NCBI GenBank assembly: GCA_029931535.1
Contig: JAQPZY010001419.1
Coordinates: 1,228,501-1,292,500, forward strand
DNA length: 64,000 nt
Source: Margaritifera margaritifera
Taxonomy: Eukaryota > Mollusca > Bivalvia > Unionida > Margaritiferidae
Reading direction: 5' to 3'
A program made the position numbers and the translations under genes. Of this stretch, positions 1 to 11,888 are shown piece after piece. A model generated the notes under the pieces. It searched no databases. It saw only the letters and a list, made by a program, of their open reading frames with translations, and had not been told where the DNA came from. Position 1 is the stretch's first letter, and each line of letters opens with the position of its first letter.

Positions 1-2033
1 CTGAGAAACATTCTGAATTATTTCCAAAGTTCTGGGGCAAGGGAACGATCCAAAGGATACTTACTATATTTAAAGTATTTAATGATAAATAACATTTTTT
101 GAGGTTTGAGGACATATTAAGACTTGTCTTGCTTTCAGTAGTTGCACATGTAACCGTCACCCTGCGATTAGCATACAGTCTTGCTTGCTGTTACAAAATT
201 GTACCATAATCACAAGCCTAACTTTGAACTTTAATACTATCAGTTCGTGTACTGCTCGCAGCCGTTTCAGGAATCCTGCATGCACAAAAGTTTGCAATGA
301 TATCAAAACTGCAAGTAAATAATAGAAAACTGAAACATTCGATTGTTCATTTTGTTTTAGATTTGCGGGTATAGAGAAGTTCGCTTTTTCCATCCTTTTA
401 TTATTGTTTTTGTTATAACTGTTCAGATATAAAACACCTCACAGTTTATTGACAAACAGCGAAATGCTCAAATTAAAACAATGTTTAATACGACATCTCA
501 GTTCATTATTTAGCTGTAAGGGGTGCCGCCTAGAGAGGATAGGGTTGGGGTGTTTGTCAAAACGTTTGTGATTGAAAAGCCCATGACATATTGGTGGTGG
601 TTGGGTGGGGGAGTGGGCTGTCATTCAAAATTTCGTTTATTCAATCACTCAAGCATACTGTTGACGCTTATTTTTCCTTTTGCTCATTTTAATAAACCTC
701 AGACCTGTCTATAAGTACTGCCTATACATTATAGGAATTTAAAACACTTGTCTTGGATTCCCAAATGTTATTGAACTGTGCATAATGAGGACCGCTCATT
801 AACTGACCATCAGTTTTCTGACTCCGTGCATCATGTTGGTACATACATGTACTATACCAGAGATGTAAATAGAAAAATGTCTTTGTTTGTCAGAAAAGAC
901 GTTAAATTAACTAGACTACATTATGTTCAGAGGATAAATGGAAAATGATATTGAAACTGTAATGATAATTATAGTCCATAAGATTTATATTCGCTCTTTC
1001 GGTTTTCACTGTAGTTTTCTGCGCACATTTTAGGACTCCTGCTCTTCTCACCCAGACCACAGTTAAGAACCCACTTTCTAGAGACTAAATGTCTAGGCCT
1101 TGAATTTCAAACTTTTACAAACTCAATTGTCGCAAGTCAGATTCAAATATGTAAAAGCTGTACAATTTGCATAAATAGTTTAGAAGAGTAAAACGCCAAA
1201 AACATCACCTTAAATTGTTAAACATTTTAGACTTTTACTTAAAATCCAGTCTGTTGAAATCACAGTTCCACCCCAGGAAACAATTTCCAAATTTACCGAG
1301 ATATTTTAATGCAAGTACCAAAAGCTGAATTTTTATCCAGTTATCATACAAAGCATGCGTGAAATCTGATCTCAAAGTTTCAAACAATTTCTCAATCTAG
1401 ACATGGGAGTTCTATGAAGTTAAGGCCAGAACATCTCATCCAAATAATCATCATTACAATTAATGTTATTTTTCATTGTTAGACTTCAAAGTTGCATGAA
1501 TTCAAAATCAGGACTCACAGTGTCACGAGATTATAAAGAGCTATAAAAGAAGCTGTTGTGTTGTGTTGTGTATAAAACATCTCCATTTAAAAAAAAAATT
1601 AAAAAAAAAAAAACATGATCAAAACTTCATACAGGATATATAGAATTTCTGTACATATATGAATGGAACATTAATGAAATGCATGTGCAAAATCAGTTTT
1701 TAGTAATGGTGATTCCTATAGTTTGATTCCCATATCATAACATTTCATTTCTGCTAAATAACTCAAAAGAATCCTACCAATGTTGATATCAGTAGCTACA
1801 AGGCAAGATCGCTGTTCTTCAAAAAGATTTTGCCTTTGAAAATGTTTGCGGATAATAACTTCAATACACCCCACCAAATGCTTACCAAAGTTCAAACATA
1901 TGTTTTCCTTCCCATGAAAAACTCTAATAATTTTGCATGAGGTGCTTCAACATCAAGGTCACTGTTAGTAAAAATACTGTTTGTCTTTGCATTCAATTTT
2001 CTTAAATCAATTTCAGCAAAGGTTGGTACATAA

Positions 2034-2036
<3 letters not shown>
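1..2036. other. AT-rich unique DNA, no gene seen
   Basis: I see no convincing coding sequence, splice structure or repeat family here. A short minus-strand open frame near 157-393 has no recognisable domain. An A-rich run lies near 1590-1616. Confidence 0.5.

Positions 2037-2066
<30 letters not shown>
2037..2066. repeat. (GA)15 microsatellite
   Basis: Fifteen uninterrupted GA units are read directly from the sequence. Confidence 0.95.
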
Positions 2067-2068
<2 letters not shown>

Positions 2069-5000
2069 CAGAAAGTTTGGCCCTCAATATTTATATGAAC
2101 TGTGACGTCTACGGTACATATGTATTAATATAAAATCTGGTCCAAACCATTTGAAAAGAAAACAAGTAAGTTTTATTGAACAAACCATTTTTACAAGCTT
2201 CCTCAAACAAAATATTCATGAACAAAGAGAGCCGTTAACTTCCATTGGCAATATTGCTGATATGCACAAGATATGTTTTTTCTTTGTTTTCTTCTTTTTT
2301 TTATAGAATTATATTAAATTTCCTAGAATGTGGTGTTTGGAGGTTATTATGGTTATAATGGTTGAAATTTACCAAATACACTTTAAGACATGCAAAAATC
2401 AACTCGCACTATGCCGATTCGACTTTTTCTTCAGAAGGAGTAAAGAGAGAAAGGTCATAAAGTTGACAGCTTAAATAGTAAAGGAGGCGGCGTTGCAGGA
2501 AATCAGACCGTCACAATTTCACTGACTGTATTTCTTTTAAATTGTATTAGCCAAACAACCATGAAAATATGACTCTCTGTTTAGACAAGAGTAACAATAA
2601 CAAGAACAACAATTTGGCCATGTATATGTAATATATTCAGTCTTTAATGATACAAATAATTTCAGTTAAATATTCATGTATACAAAATGAATTGATTCAG
2701 TTTTCGTTTCCTTGAGGATGTACATAAAGGGTCACTTGCTGATGGCCATATTGCCTCAAAGCGATTGCCGAAATGAGTTAAACAATCTGATTATGATGTA
2801 AAGAACATTTCCCACTTAGTCATATGTCTACAGTTAAACACTTTGTGTCCTTTGTGTTTGTGCGTGTAACTGCTGTGTATATTTGTATACATGCTACTAT
2901 GATGTCTCTGTAATTATTTTTGTCATATTCCTAAGTTTTTTCTTTGTGAAAAATCTCCTAAAGGAGGAAATAAAGATTAATGAGTGAAGGAATAATCCAT
3001 CTATAAATATCGCTAATACCAGCTGTTTTAGAGAGAAACAAGTCGATGAGACCATCATTTTAGGATAAGTAGAGAGAACATTATTTTCAAAATGGCTTCC
3101 CTAGTAACCATATCTGATGGGTATTATTTCCGTCTATAATTACCTAGATCTCCGGGCAAACTTTTAAATAGAATTTCACTACTTTTGGTCCAGGTATCTT
3201 ATGTATAGCCGAACATATTGATCCTGTTGAATTTGCGATTTTCGTCTGTTCCGGTTGGGGAGCGGTGTGGTGGGATGTGGATTGGGTGCGAGTGGGGGTG
3301 GAGTTTAGATCTAGTTGATTTTTTTTCATCACATACGGTGGTGTGAAGAAAAAGGCATATTCTGATGCTGATCATCAGCTCTTTCGTCTAAGTGCGCTTG
3401 TTTTACATATACTGAATGTTATGCATTCACTCTCTTTTGCTATTCATATAGTACAATATTCACTTCAATTTACCCCCCATCCGAGTTTGAGGTGAATCTC
3501 TTTTGATAAAAGTCCTTGTAGATAACCCACTGGATTGTTTTATAGTAACACTTTAGACCAGGTCCAATTAAGGATTTCGTAGCACACTTACTCCCCCAAC
3601 CCTCTCTCCGTATTCTTTGGTCATATTGTTAAGGTTAGAATACTGTATATGAAACATATGTTGACCGAGTGTGTTAATTAGCAATATACGTAACTGCACT
3701 ATGGCAGATTATTACAAATTACAGACAATGAGGTTATTTCCAATAATTTCTTGTAAACTCTGCTAATGACCCTTCATACCATTTCTATATTTCTTCGAAA
3801 TTCCACATCGGTCTGATTCTGAGTGGTATTGTACTTTGACTTAACGAAAGTTTCTTTCTTACATAATGCAGTAAGTCAATTAATAAAGGATACTTAAGCT
3901 TTAACCCATAATAACACACTATTGATTTTTTTTTCATCTGATTCTTTGCGTTGGTGGACACAGCAGTGGAGATGTTTTCTTAAATTCAAAATGCATTATG
4001 ATTTCTTGCTCAAAGAACCCATTTACAATGGCGTTTGATTATGGTTAAGGCCAGATACAGTTTTAATTATCTCTCAGTCACATTTTCGGCAATAAAAGGA
4101 TAACATATGAAATAATTTGAAGGTCTAATACGCATAGTTAGGCTTGCAAAGGACGTTTCATACATACTAGGAAATTTCAAGCTGATCTAACATGAAATTC
4201 AATCCGTTTGTTAGAAGAGTCAGCTTTCATGATCCCAAGAAATGGTTAAAAATTCCTAAAGTTATTGCCATGTTCCATCACACTTGAGTGGACACAAAGT
4301 TCAGATTGCATCACCAAAGTTGAAAGGTGTGTCGCAAATCCAACCTTCTCTCCTATACCACAATCCCCATCTCAAATGGAAAACGAATTCATGGAAACCG
4401 TGTCCTAAGGGAGAAAAAAAGGATGTGGGCTCATTCCTTTTTCGTACCAGTAGCTGGTCTGTATCCAAATGGTCAAGTTTAAACCGTATATATGATTTAA
4501 AAGAAAGGAAATTCGATTTGAATTTTACTCTCCCCTGTACTTATTTAATTATAGTTCGTCTACTATCTCGCTGCTGTAAAACATTAATCCTTACTCCAAA
4601 CATATTGCTGTATTTCTAGGTTTTGCGTTTGATACGAGTAAGGCGAGTTCAGAACCCTGTTTCCATTCTGGTGTAGTCGCATTTTTGTTTGTTTGTTTGT
4701 TTTTCGCTCCCGAATCCTAAAACTCCAGAGAACCGTCGAAAGTATTATGATGTATTAGTTATAAATTTATTCACTCTCAGTGAAATCCATGGAAACATTT
4801 TTAACGTCATTTACTCGTTCTTATTACAGTACCACAAAAAATCCAACACGCTAACATTTTCGTTTATGATCTATCTATCAAAATATAGTATGGGTAAAAC
4901 ACACAGTAATTATGTTTAAAACAAATGTGTTCAAAGTACGCTGCACATTTTAAATAATTTAATGTAAGTGTGTGTGAGGGTAAGGGAGAAATGGAGGGAT

Positions 5001-5110
5001 GGATTGAGAGATTGATGGATGGTTGATAAAATACACTTAACTTACATATAGATCAGCAAGGATTGTACCAGGTCTTTTGTTTAAGCCAGGCTTTTCTAAT
5101 TTGTAAACCA
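2067..5110. other. AT-rich DNA, no gene seen
   Basis: Only short chance frames occur (for example 3144-3332 minus and 4284-4619 plus), without family features or usable splice partners. A short (GTTT)n tract lies near 4687-4703. Confidence 0.45.
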
Positions 5111-5114
5111 TTTC

Positions 5115-5425
5115 GAGAAAAAAGGGAGCGGGGTAGCTGAGTTTGTAGAGTCGGACTCGTAATCCAAGGTTCGTACCCGTCCAGGCAAGCCCGGGTCGGT
5201 TGCCTCGGTGTGTTCTTGGGAAAGGCACATAGCTCCCATTTCCTGGGCATTTTATATCCAATGATGTCCTAAGTATGACGTCAAAGACCACAAAAGCAAA
5301 ACAAATGTTTGAGAACCATTGTGCTTCCAGGTTGAGACGACAGGGATTTTTGGAAACTGCTGTCGCTACAGTCTGTAAGCCCATAAACCACTGTCGTAGC
5401 GACTGAATAAAAGAAAGATTTTAAA
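5115..5425 (+). mobile_element. tRNA-derived SINE
   Basis: The head is tRNA-like, with an A-box-like TAGCTGAGTTTG at 5134-5145 and a B-box-like GGTTCGTACCC at 5168-5178. This spacing is typical of an internal RNA polymerase III promoter. The head is followed by a central domain (TGTTCTTGGGAAAGGCAC, ending near 5228) that matches the central domain of the other SINEs in this window. I infer membership in the Meta-type SINE superfamily described in molluscs. The 3' end is put near the AATAAAAGAAAGATTTT tail. No clear target-site duplication was found. It is not a functional tRNA gene, because the acceptor stem is not paired. Confidence 0.7.
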
Positions 5426-6498
5426 CAAAAAATCCGGATTACAAGAAGACGAAAATGGGTAAAAAAAGATATAAATGGAATAATGCCCTATCTTAATATA
5501 TCAAGACCCCATAAAGACCATATCAAGACCCAATAAAGTTCAATGACTAAAAACCAGAGAAAAGTGAAGAAAAGCAATAAATGAAAACTAAAGTGCAAAC
5601 TTTATTAAGCAGCCATGTGGAGAATGATTAAAACTTGAGAGGGAGGTGATTGTGTAAGAAAGGTAAAAATGTCAATAAAATAAAGAGAAGGTAAAATAAG
5701 ACTCTGGCTGTATACTATACCTGTAACGGGGGCAGGGGGGGGGGGGATATGGGACGTAGCACCACAGAAAACAAAATGCAAAATACCTTCTTAAAGGAAA
5801 ACTATACCGCTAACTGCTTGTGACAATTTATTTTATCTAAATGTAATTTGTGTCGAAAAAAATTGCTATTTACCAAAGTTTTTTTTAAAACAATTTTATT
5901 AGAGATACTTTCTTTATTTCTTTTCGGCAATATACAACTTTCACGATGCACAGGATGCCGCCATATTTATAAATTCGTAATCTGTACCGTTGCTCAGTCC
6001 ATACCTGTTATTCGACAAAATGTCAGTAGGTTGAAACTGACTTTAAGTTTTGATAGTTGTTGTAAAGTTTCGATTCAATTTGAATAAAATTTGATTTCTT
6101 ATTAACAAGAGCACGTCTTTTAGCATTATCTTGGAGAAGCTTGATTAATTTTTTAGCTTACGTAACCATTTATAGTTATCGTGTGGTGAAAAGCGATAGG
6201 TTTAAAGAGTATGATGCACAAATCTGAGTCTTATAAACTGGTCGCTCATGTTACATAATCTGAATTCTTCACTTTTAGCCTTCTGTTTAACACCATTGTT
6301 CTGTGTCATTTTTTAAAACATTTCCAAAATAAACTTTATTTTGGAAACAGCATATCTCATTCTTTCAGATTGAACGAAACTATTACGGCCCATCTGCCAT
6401 TTTATATGGAAAATTCATTATAAAAATTTTAGTCTGGTATCCTGCCAACTTCACTCAATTTGTAACGCAGTGAAGAGGCAGGGTACCTGACTAATGAT
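5426..6498. other. Intergenic DNA, homopolymer runs only
   Basis: A poly-G tract interrupted once lies near 5730-5749. The open frame 5848-6087 (+) has no recognisable domain. Confidence 0.45.
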
Positions 6499-6507
6499 AC
6501 ATGGGTA

Positions 6508-6820
6508 CAAATCAGATTAAAATCAGATCTCCACAGTCCGACGTTGAGATCTGATGGACACCAATAAAAGGTCATGTTCTGTTGATCTTGTATTTCACCA
6601 ATCAAATCACAACATTCAAATTTCTGAAAGTGACATACGTCATTCGGAACATATTGTTACTAACGATAATTCTCCCTAACACGAATGAGCAACACTTTAT
6701 ATGATTGAATTCTAAAAATAAGTGGACTCGAAATTCCAAAGGTCACCAAAACATGAACGTTTATCGGTGTCTGTCAGATCTCCACTTATGACTGTCGATA
6801 TCTAATTTTAATCAGATTGA
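6508..6820. mobile_element. MITE, ~313 bp, with TIRs and TSD
   Basis: The ends are inverted repeats of about 45 bp. The left end begins CAAATCAGATTAAAATCAG. The reverse complement of the right end begins CAATCTGATTAAAATTAG, and the similarity continues to an AGATCTGA shared by both arms. The element is flanked by ACATGGGTA at 6499-6507 and 6820-6828, giving an 8-9 bp target-site duplication (exact length ambiguous by a base or two). It has no coding capacity, so it is a non-autonomous cut-and-paste transposon. The TSD length suggests a hAT-like mobiliser (inference). Confidence 0.75.
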
Positions 6821-6890
6821 CATGGGTACATAACGAATGTACTGGGTCTAACCGATTGTCCGTATACAGACAAATGTATTGGCGATAGAC

Positions 6891-7014
6891 CATTCGCAAC
6901 TTCTCGGTCAGTCCGATTGATCATACCTGGAATGTATGCCTATAGTTGCCATTCACTGCCATTCGGACCATTTCTGCTACTTACGAAACAAGAATTGACC
7001 GAGAAGTTGTGAAT
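6891..7014. mobile_element. Short inverted-repeat element
   Basis: The left arm CATTCGCAACTTCTCGGTCA (6891-6910) is nearly the reverse complement of AATTGACCGAGAAGTTGTGAATG (about 6993-7014). A further related arm, CATTCGCAACTTATAGGTCA, starts near 7033. This fits a ~124-bp MITE, perhaps with an adjacent fragment of a second copy. No clear target duplication was seen. Confidence 0.5.
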
Positions 7015-7059
7015 GCATCAAACTATTTTTTCATTCGCAACTTATAGGTCAATCTTATG

Positions 7060-8180
7060 GTAAATCCATTCGTAGACATATCCGAGGTGGTCCGAATGAA
7101 TTGAGTTTAATTTTTTTTGCGAAAAAAATTTCCGGCGAACAAAATGTATTATTTTTCTGCAGATTACTACGCCAACAGAAATAGCCAAGGTTGTCCGAAA
7201 TGGTGATAGGCCGGAAGCGACTTAGTGGCGTCACTTCTGTATCTATCATATTAACTTTCGTACCCAGACTTTCCACGCGATTGTTTGAAATGTATCAGCC
7301 ATATCAAAGCAGAGCAACGGTTAATTATGGTAGATTTTGATCGATCATCCTAAATGTTTCTTGAGCGAAAATACGTTGATAATTTATACTTTATTCAAAG
7401 GCTAGATATTTACCTTTACTTTTTTACCAAGCAATGAGCACGACAAAAAAAAAAAAAAAAAAAGCAAAAACAAAAAACGCGTCCCTTTCAATCACTTCAT
7501 TCAAATTAAATGCATGAAAAATAATTTCACCTGATTTAAGTGCAGAATATGTACCAGCGCCAGTCTTGATTGGCCCCGATTCAGATTTTCTGCTGGGGGG
7601 GGGGGGGGGGCGGGATATAATAGTTCGAAGAATTAGAGATACTAGCTGGTATTATTGATTTTATAAAAGCTCACAAGATGATAAACAGAGTTATAAATTA
7701 AACAGTTCCTACCCACGCATTTTCTGTGTTGTTCTTCAACACAGAATTATCGAACTCGTTTATAAAATGTTAAGCACGTCCTTTTAAATTAGACAAAATT
7801 TCTTTGTCAAAATATCTTTCATTTATTTTATATATATAAATTGTTAAAATGTTACAAATTTCTTTTGAATATATGATTACAATGGGATCTTGACCATTCA
7901 AGATGCTTTTTGTGTGTTTGTTTGTTTGTTTTTGCTTAAACCATTTATTGATTAAAGCTTGCTAGGTCAGTGATAGATTATTATTTAAACAGTACACATA
8001 TCCCAGACACAATTTTAGGTTTTCAGACTTTTATATTTTCTTGTGACATTAGCTTTCCATTAGTCCATGGTTATCTCCCGCTACTGACACATAGGTCAGG
8101 TAGACAGTGGCTGTTTTAAATTTTAGGTGCAGTAGTCAGTTTTCACAAGTTAAATCTATCTATCTAACTATTGGTGCACT
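7060..8180. other. Intergenic DNA, simple sequence only
   Basis: Poly-A near 7446-7463 and poly-G near 7596-7610 are present. No coding region is recognised. Confidence 0.45.
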
Positions 8181-8469
8181 TGTGTCAACACTATTCATAA
8201 TTAATTGTCTTTTGAGTCTTTGTGTCAACACTATTCATAATTAATTGTCTTTTGAGTCTTTGTGTCAACACTATTCATCATTAATTGTCTTTTGAGTCTT
8301 TGTGTCAACACTCTTCATAATTAAATGTCTTTTGAGTCTTTGCGTCAACACTATTCATAATTAATTGTCTTTTGAGTCTTTGTGTCAAGACTATTCATAA
8401 TTAATTGTCTTTTGAGTCTTTGTGTCAACACTATTCATAATTAATTGTCTTTTGAGTCTTTGTGTCAAA
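8181..8469. repeat. 40-bp minisatellite, 7 copies plus partial
   Basis: The unit starts TGTGTCAACACTATTCATAA and repeats exactly every 40 bp at 8181, 8221, 8261, 8301, 8341, 8381 and 8421, with a partial copy at 8461. Copies differ at only a few positions (for example CTCTTC at 8311), so the array is young or homogenised. It is not CRISPR: there are no spacers. Confidence 0.95.
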
Positions 8470-8984
8470 TAATATAAGAAAAGAGTGTACTCTACATCAC
8501 ATCTATTTACCACGAGCGCATCTGAAAATAATTAAAAAAATTACAGATGTACAAAAAAACAAAAAAACAACAACAACAAAAAAAAAACACAAAGATATTC
8601 ACAAACTATTTAAACAAAGGAGCTTCCAGTTATTAATATTCTTTTAAGTACATAGTCTGATCATTGATGTAGACAATCAAAATATTTCACTTTTAGATCT
8701 GGTAATACTATTTAATTTTAATATCTGGTAAGAAGTTTGAAACTCTATCTTTAGTGTAGATGATCAAATATAGTTAATTTTAATATCAGGAAAGAAGTTC
8801 TCAACTTTTTACTTGATTTTGAAATTTAGTAATTTGATCATCTATGCTAAGGATCTGATAGTACAATACACTTTCACCACTCACGTCTTCTGTGGACGTC
8901 CGGTCTGAATATTGTTTCAAAGTTCAGTAAGACTTGAAGACTTGTCTCAAACAAAAGAGCATGTATGTATGACTTGACAAGTTT

Positions 8985-9168
8985 TGGGAGCCGCGGTGCT
9001 TCAGTGATTAGCATGCCGGACTCACGACCGAAAGGGTGCTGGCTCGAATCCTATCAACGGACCACCCTGCGTCTGCTGCCGTGATGTGTCCTTGGGCAAG
9101 GCACTTTACTTGGCACTAAATACACTACTTGTGTTGCTGTGCCGTCAAGCACCTAACCAAACCAAACT
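8985..9168 (+). mobile_element. tRNA-derived SINE (same family as 47,548-47,739)
   Basis: The tRNA-like head contains ACCGAAAGGGTGC (9027-9039) and a B-box GGCTCGAATCC (9041-9051). The central domain TGTCCTTGGGCAAGGCAC follows near 9087-9104, then a tail of CCAAACCAAAC type. The same order of modules occurs in reverse orientation at 47.5-47.7 kb. Imperfect flanking repeats resembling ACTTG(A/T)CAAGTTT may be a decayed target duplication. Confidence 0.8.
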
Positions 9169-9169
9169 T

Positions 9170-9795
9170 GTCAGTTTGATCTTTCGTAACCATATCTTTT
9201 AGATCTTTGTCTACTCTACGAAAAAGGTACGACCCTTGCAGTGTGTATGCTGGATGCGCACGAGGTAATTTGTCCTGACCAGGCATGCGAGGCACAAACA
9301 AATATCTTAAAATGTGCATAACTGCAGATGTACTAGTCCTAATGGATATTTTACTGAAAGGTCAAACAGCAGGTGAAATTTGTCGTGCTATGACAGTTCG
9401 TACACGCAATGTGCCCGTTCATAAAATTGTTAGCTGCAGCCTGCAGGCCTGCCAAACTCATACTTACTATGGGTCAGTATGTGAACAGGTTTACAGTACA
9501 TGTCGTTAAGTCACAACTATTTTCAGACTGTGTGTGCTCGAAAGACGTATCAGTTTTGACCATTAGATGTATGAGAGCGCAAACATTCCTCTTGCCATAA
9601 AGGTACAGATAAATCGCAGAACGATCACGCGATAAAAATCATAAAAAAGATCAGCATGAATATGGGTGAAGAAAATGCAGGCAAGTCACATGCAGCATCA
9701 ATAACTTTAGACCTGTGAATCGCATTGTACTATAAATAAATCAATCTTCTGTGCAAAAAAATGTATCTCACTTTATTTCTACGGCACTTCTTTAC
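9170..9795. other. Intergenic DNA
   Basis: Overlapping short frames on both strands have no recognised domain. I see no splice or gene structure. Confidence 0.4.
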
Positions 9796-10990
9796 GATAT
9801 TTTAGTACAGGCGTTTTTATAGTACCTACACTTGAATACATATCAATGATATTTTAGTAAAGGCGTTTTTATAGTACATGCACTTGTATACATATCAATG
9901 ATAATTTAGTAAAGGCGTTTTTATAGTACATGCACTTGTATACATATCAATGATATTTTAGTACAGGCGTTTTTATAGTACATGCACTTGTATACACATC
10001 AATGATAATTTAGTACAGGCGTTTTTATAGTACCTGTACTTGTATACATATCAATGATAATTTAGTACAGGCGTTTTTATAGTACCTGTACTTGTATACA
10101 TATCAATGATAATTTAGTACAGGCGTTTTTATAGTACCTGTACTTGTATACATATCAATGATAATTTAGTACAGGCATTTTTATAGTACCTACACTTGTA
10201 TACATATCAATGATATTTTAGTACAGGCGTTTTTATAGTACCTGCACTTGTATACATATCAATGATATTTTAGTACAGGCGTTTTTATAGTACATGCACT
10301 TGTATACATATCAATGATATTTTAGTACAGGCGTTTTTATAGTACCTACACTTGTATACATATCAATGATAATTTAGTACAGGCGTTTTTATAGTACATG
10401 CACTTGTATACACATCAATGATATTTTAGTACAGGCGTTTTTATAGTACATGCACTTGTATACATATCAATGATAATTTAGTACAGGCGTTTTTATAGTA
10501 CCTACACTTGTATACATATCAATGATATTTTAGTACAGACGTTTTTATAGTGCCTACACTTGTATACATATCAATGATATTTTAGTACAGGCGTTTTTAT
10601 AGTACCTGCACTTGTATACATATCAATGATAATTTAGTACAGGCGTTTTTATAGTACCTACACTTGTATACATATCAATGATATTTTAGTACAGGCGTTT
10701 TTATAGTACATACACTTGTATACATATCAATGATAATTTAGAACAGGCGTTTTTATAGTACCTACACTTGTATACATATCAATGATAATTTAGTACAGGC
10801 GTTTTTATAGTACCTACACTTGTATACATATCAATGATAATTTAGTACAGGCGTTTTTATAGTACCTACACTTGTATACATATCAATGATAATTTAGTAC
10901 AGGCGTTTTTATAGTACCTACACTTGTATGCATATCAATGATAATTTAGTACAGGCATTTTTATAATACATGCACTTGTATACATATCAA
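9796..10990. repeat. 52-bp minisatellite, 23 copies
   Basis: The unit runs from GATATTTTAGTACAGGCG through TTTTTATAGTACCTACAC to CTTGTATACATATCAAT. The array of 1195 bp fits 23 units of 52 bp with no indels. Variation is concentrated at a few sites: GATATTTT or GATAATTT at the start, and CTACA, ATGCA, CTGTA, CTGCA or ATACA after AGTAC. Several neighbouring copies share variants (copies 5-7 with CTGTA, copies 19-22 with CTACA), showing local spread of subtypes. No open frame runs through it. Confidence 0.95.
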
Positions 10991-10999
10991 AAGGTCACA

Positions 11000-11888
11000 T
11001 TTAACTATTTATATGTTGGCTGAAGTCGAGTGGCATTATCATTGATTACATATAACCATCTTACCTTCGAATTTATCTTCCTGATGCTGTGTTCAGAAAA
11101 TATCGATGCCAAGCCAAACACTGATGTATTTTCTACCCATATGCCACGTGACCCATCTACAGTTTGTTTATCAGGGTTCATTGTAAGTAATAGCTACCTG
11201 ATTAGTTGGGTCTCGAAGTCCACGTAACAGGGTTGATAACTAACTTACATAACGATTAATTTGTGTATTGAAATTGGATTCTTTAATATGATCTGGCACT
11301 TATTTGTAAGCAACTTGAAGTTACTTAACATTTACAAGGATATATTGCCTCTATTTTATGTATATGAGAGGTTGATGGGTGGGTCGATCCAGCTTCCTTG
11401 TGGGCCTGTATTGTGTGTGTGTGTGTGTGTGCGTTTTTTTTTAGTTTATTTCTACTTACAAAATACAGTGTGTACAAGAAAGCTTTACATGAATTCACTA
11501 TATTTGGTTTAAAATCAGACTTATCTATTAAAAGTTAAATATAATAAGGTATAAGAGATGGGGATGCGACTAGAGATTATGACAAACAAATATCTTACAA
11601 TGTGCACAAATATATTGCTGTGATAAAACCATCACTGTTTTCAAGTACACTGAGAGTGAAAGAAAGACGATTATTTTGTTGGTAACCAGTATGTACCCAC
11701 TGCAAAAAGGTAAAAGTACAAAATGTGAGGTAACTTGCATCATTTATTTGAAAAATGTACAAAAAAATCTTTTCATCTACTCGTGCATAAATATAAGCCA
11801 ATACAGTTTAATCTGATTACAAGGTCCGTCAACTTTTGAGCTATTATGTTGATGATATCTCATCAGCATAATAGCACGCTTAGTGTAA
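11000..11888. other. Intergenic DNA with (GT)n
   Basis: A short (GT)n tract lies near 11412-11432. Short frames around it have no recognised domain. Confidence 0.4.

Noticed and set aside
8181..8469. Regular 40-bp repeats as a CRISPR array
   Set aside because: Units are contiguous with no unique spacers and the genome is eukaryotic.
9027..9051. Functional tRNA gene at the 9.0-kb SINE head
   Set aside because: Diverged A-box, no acceptor pairing, and continuous with a SINE central domain.
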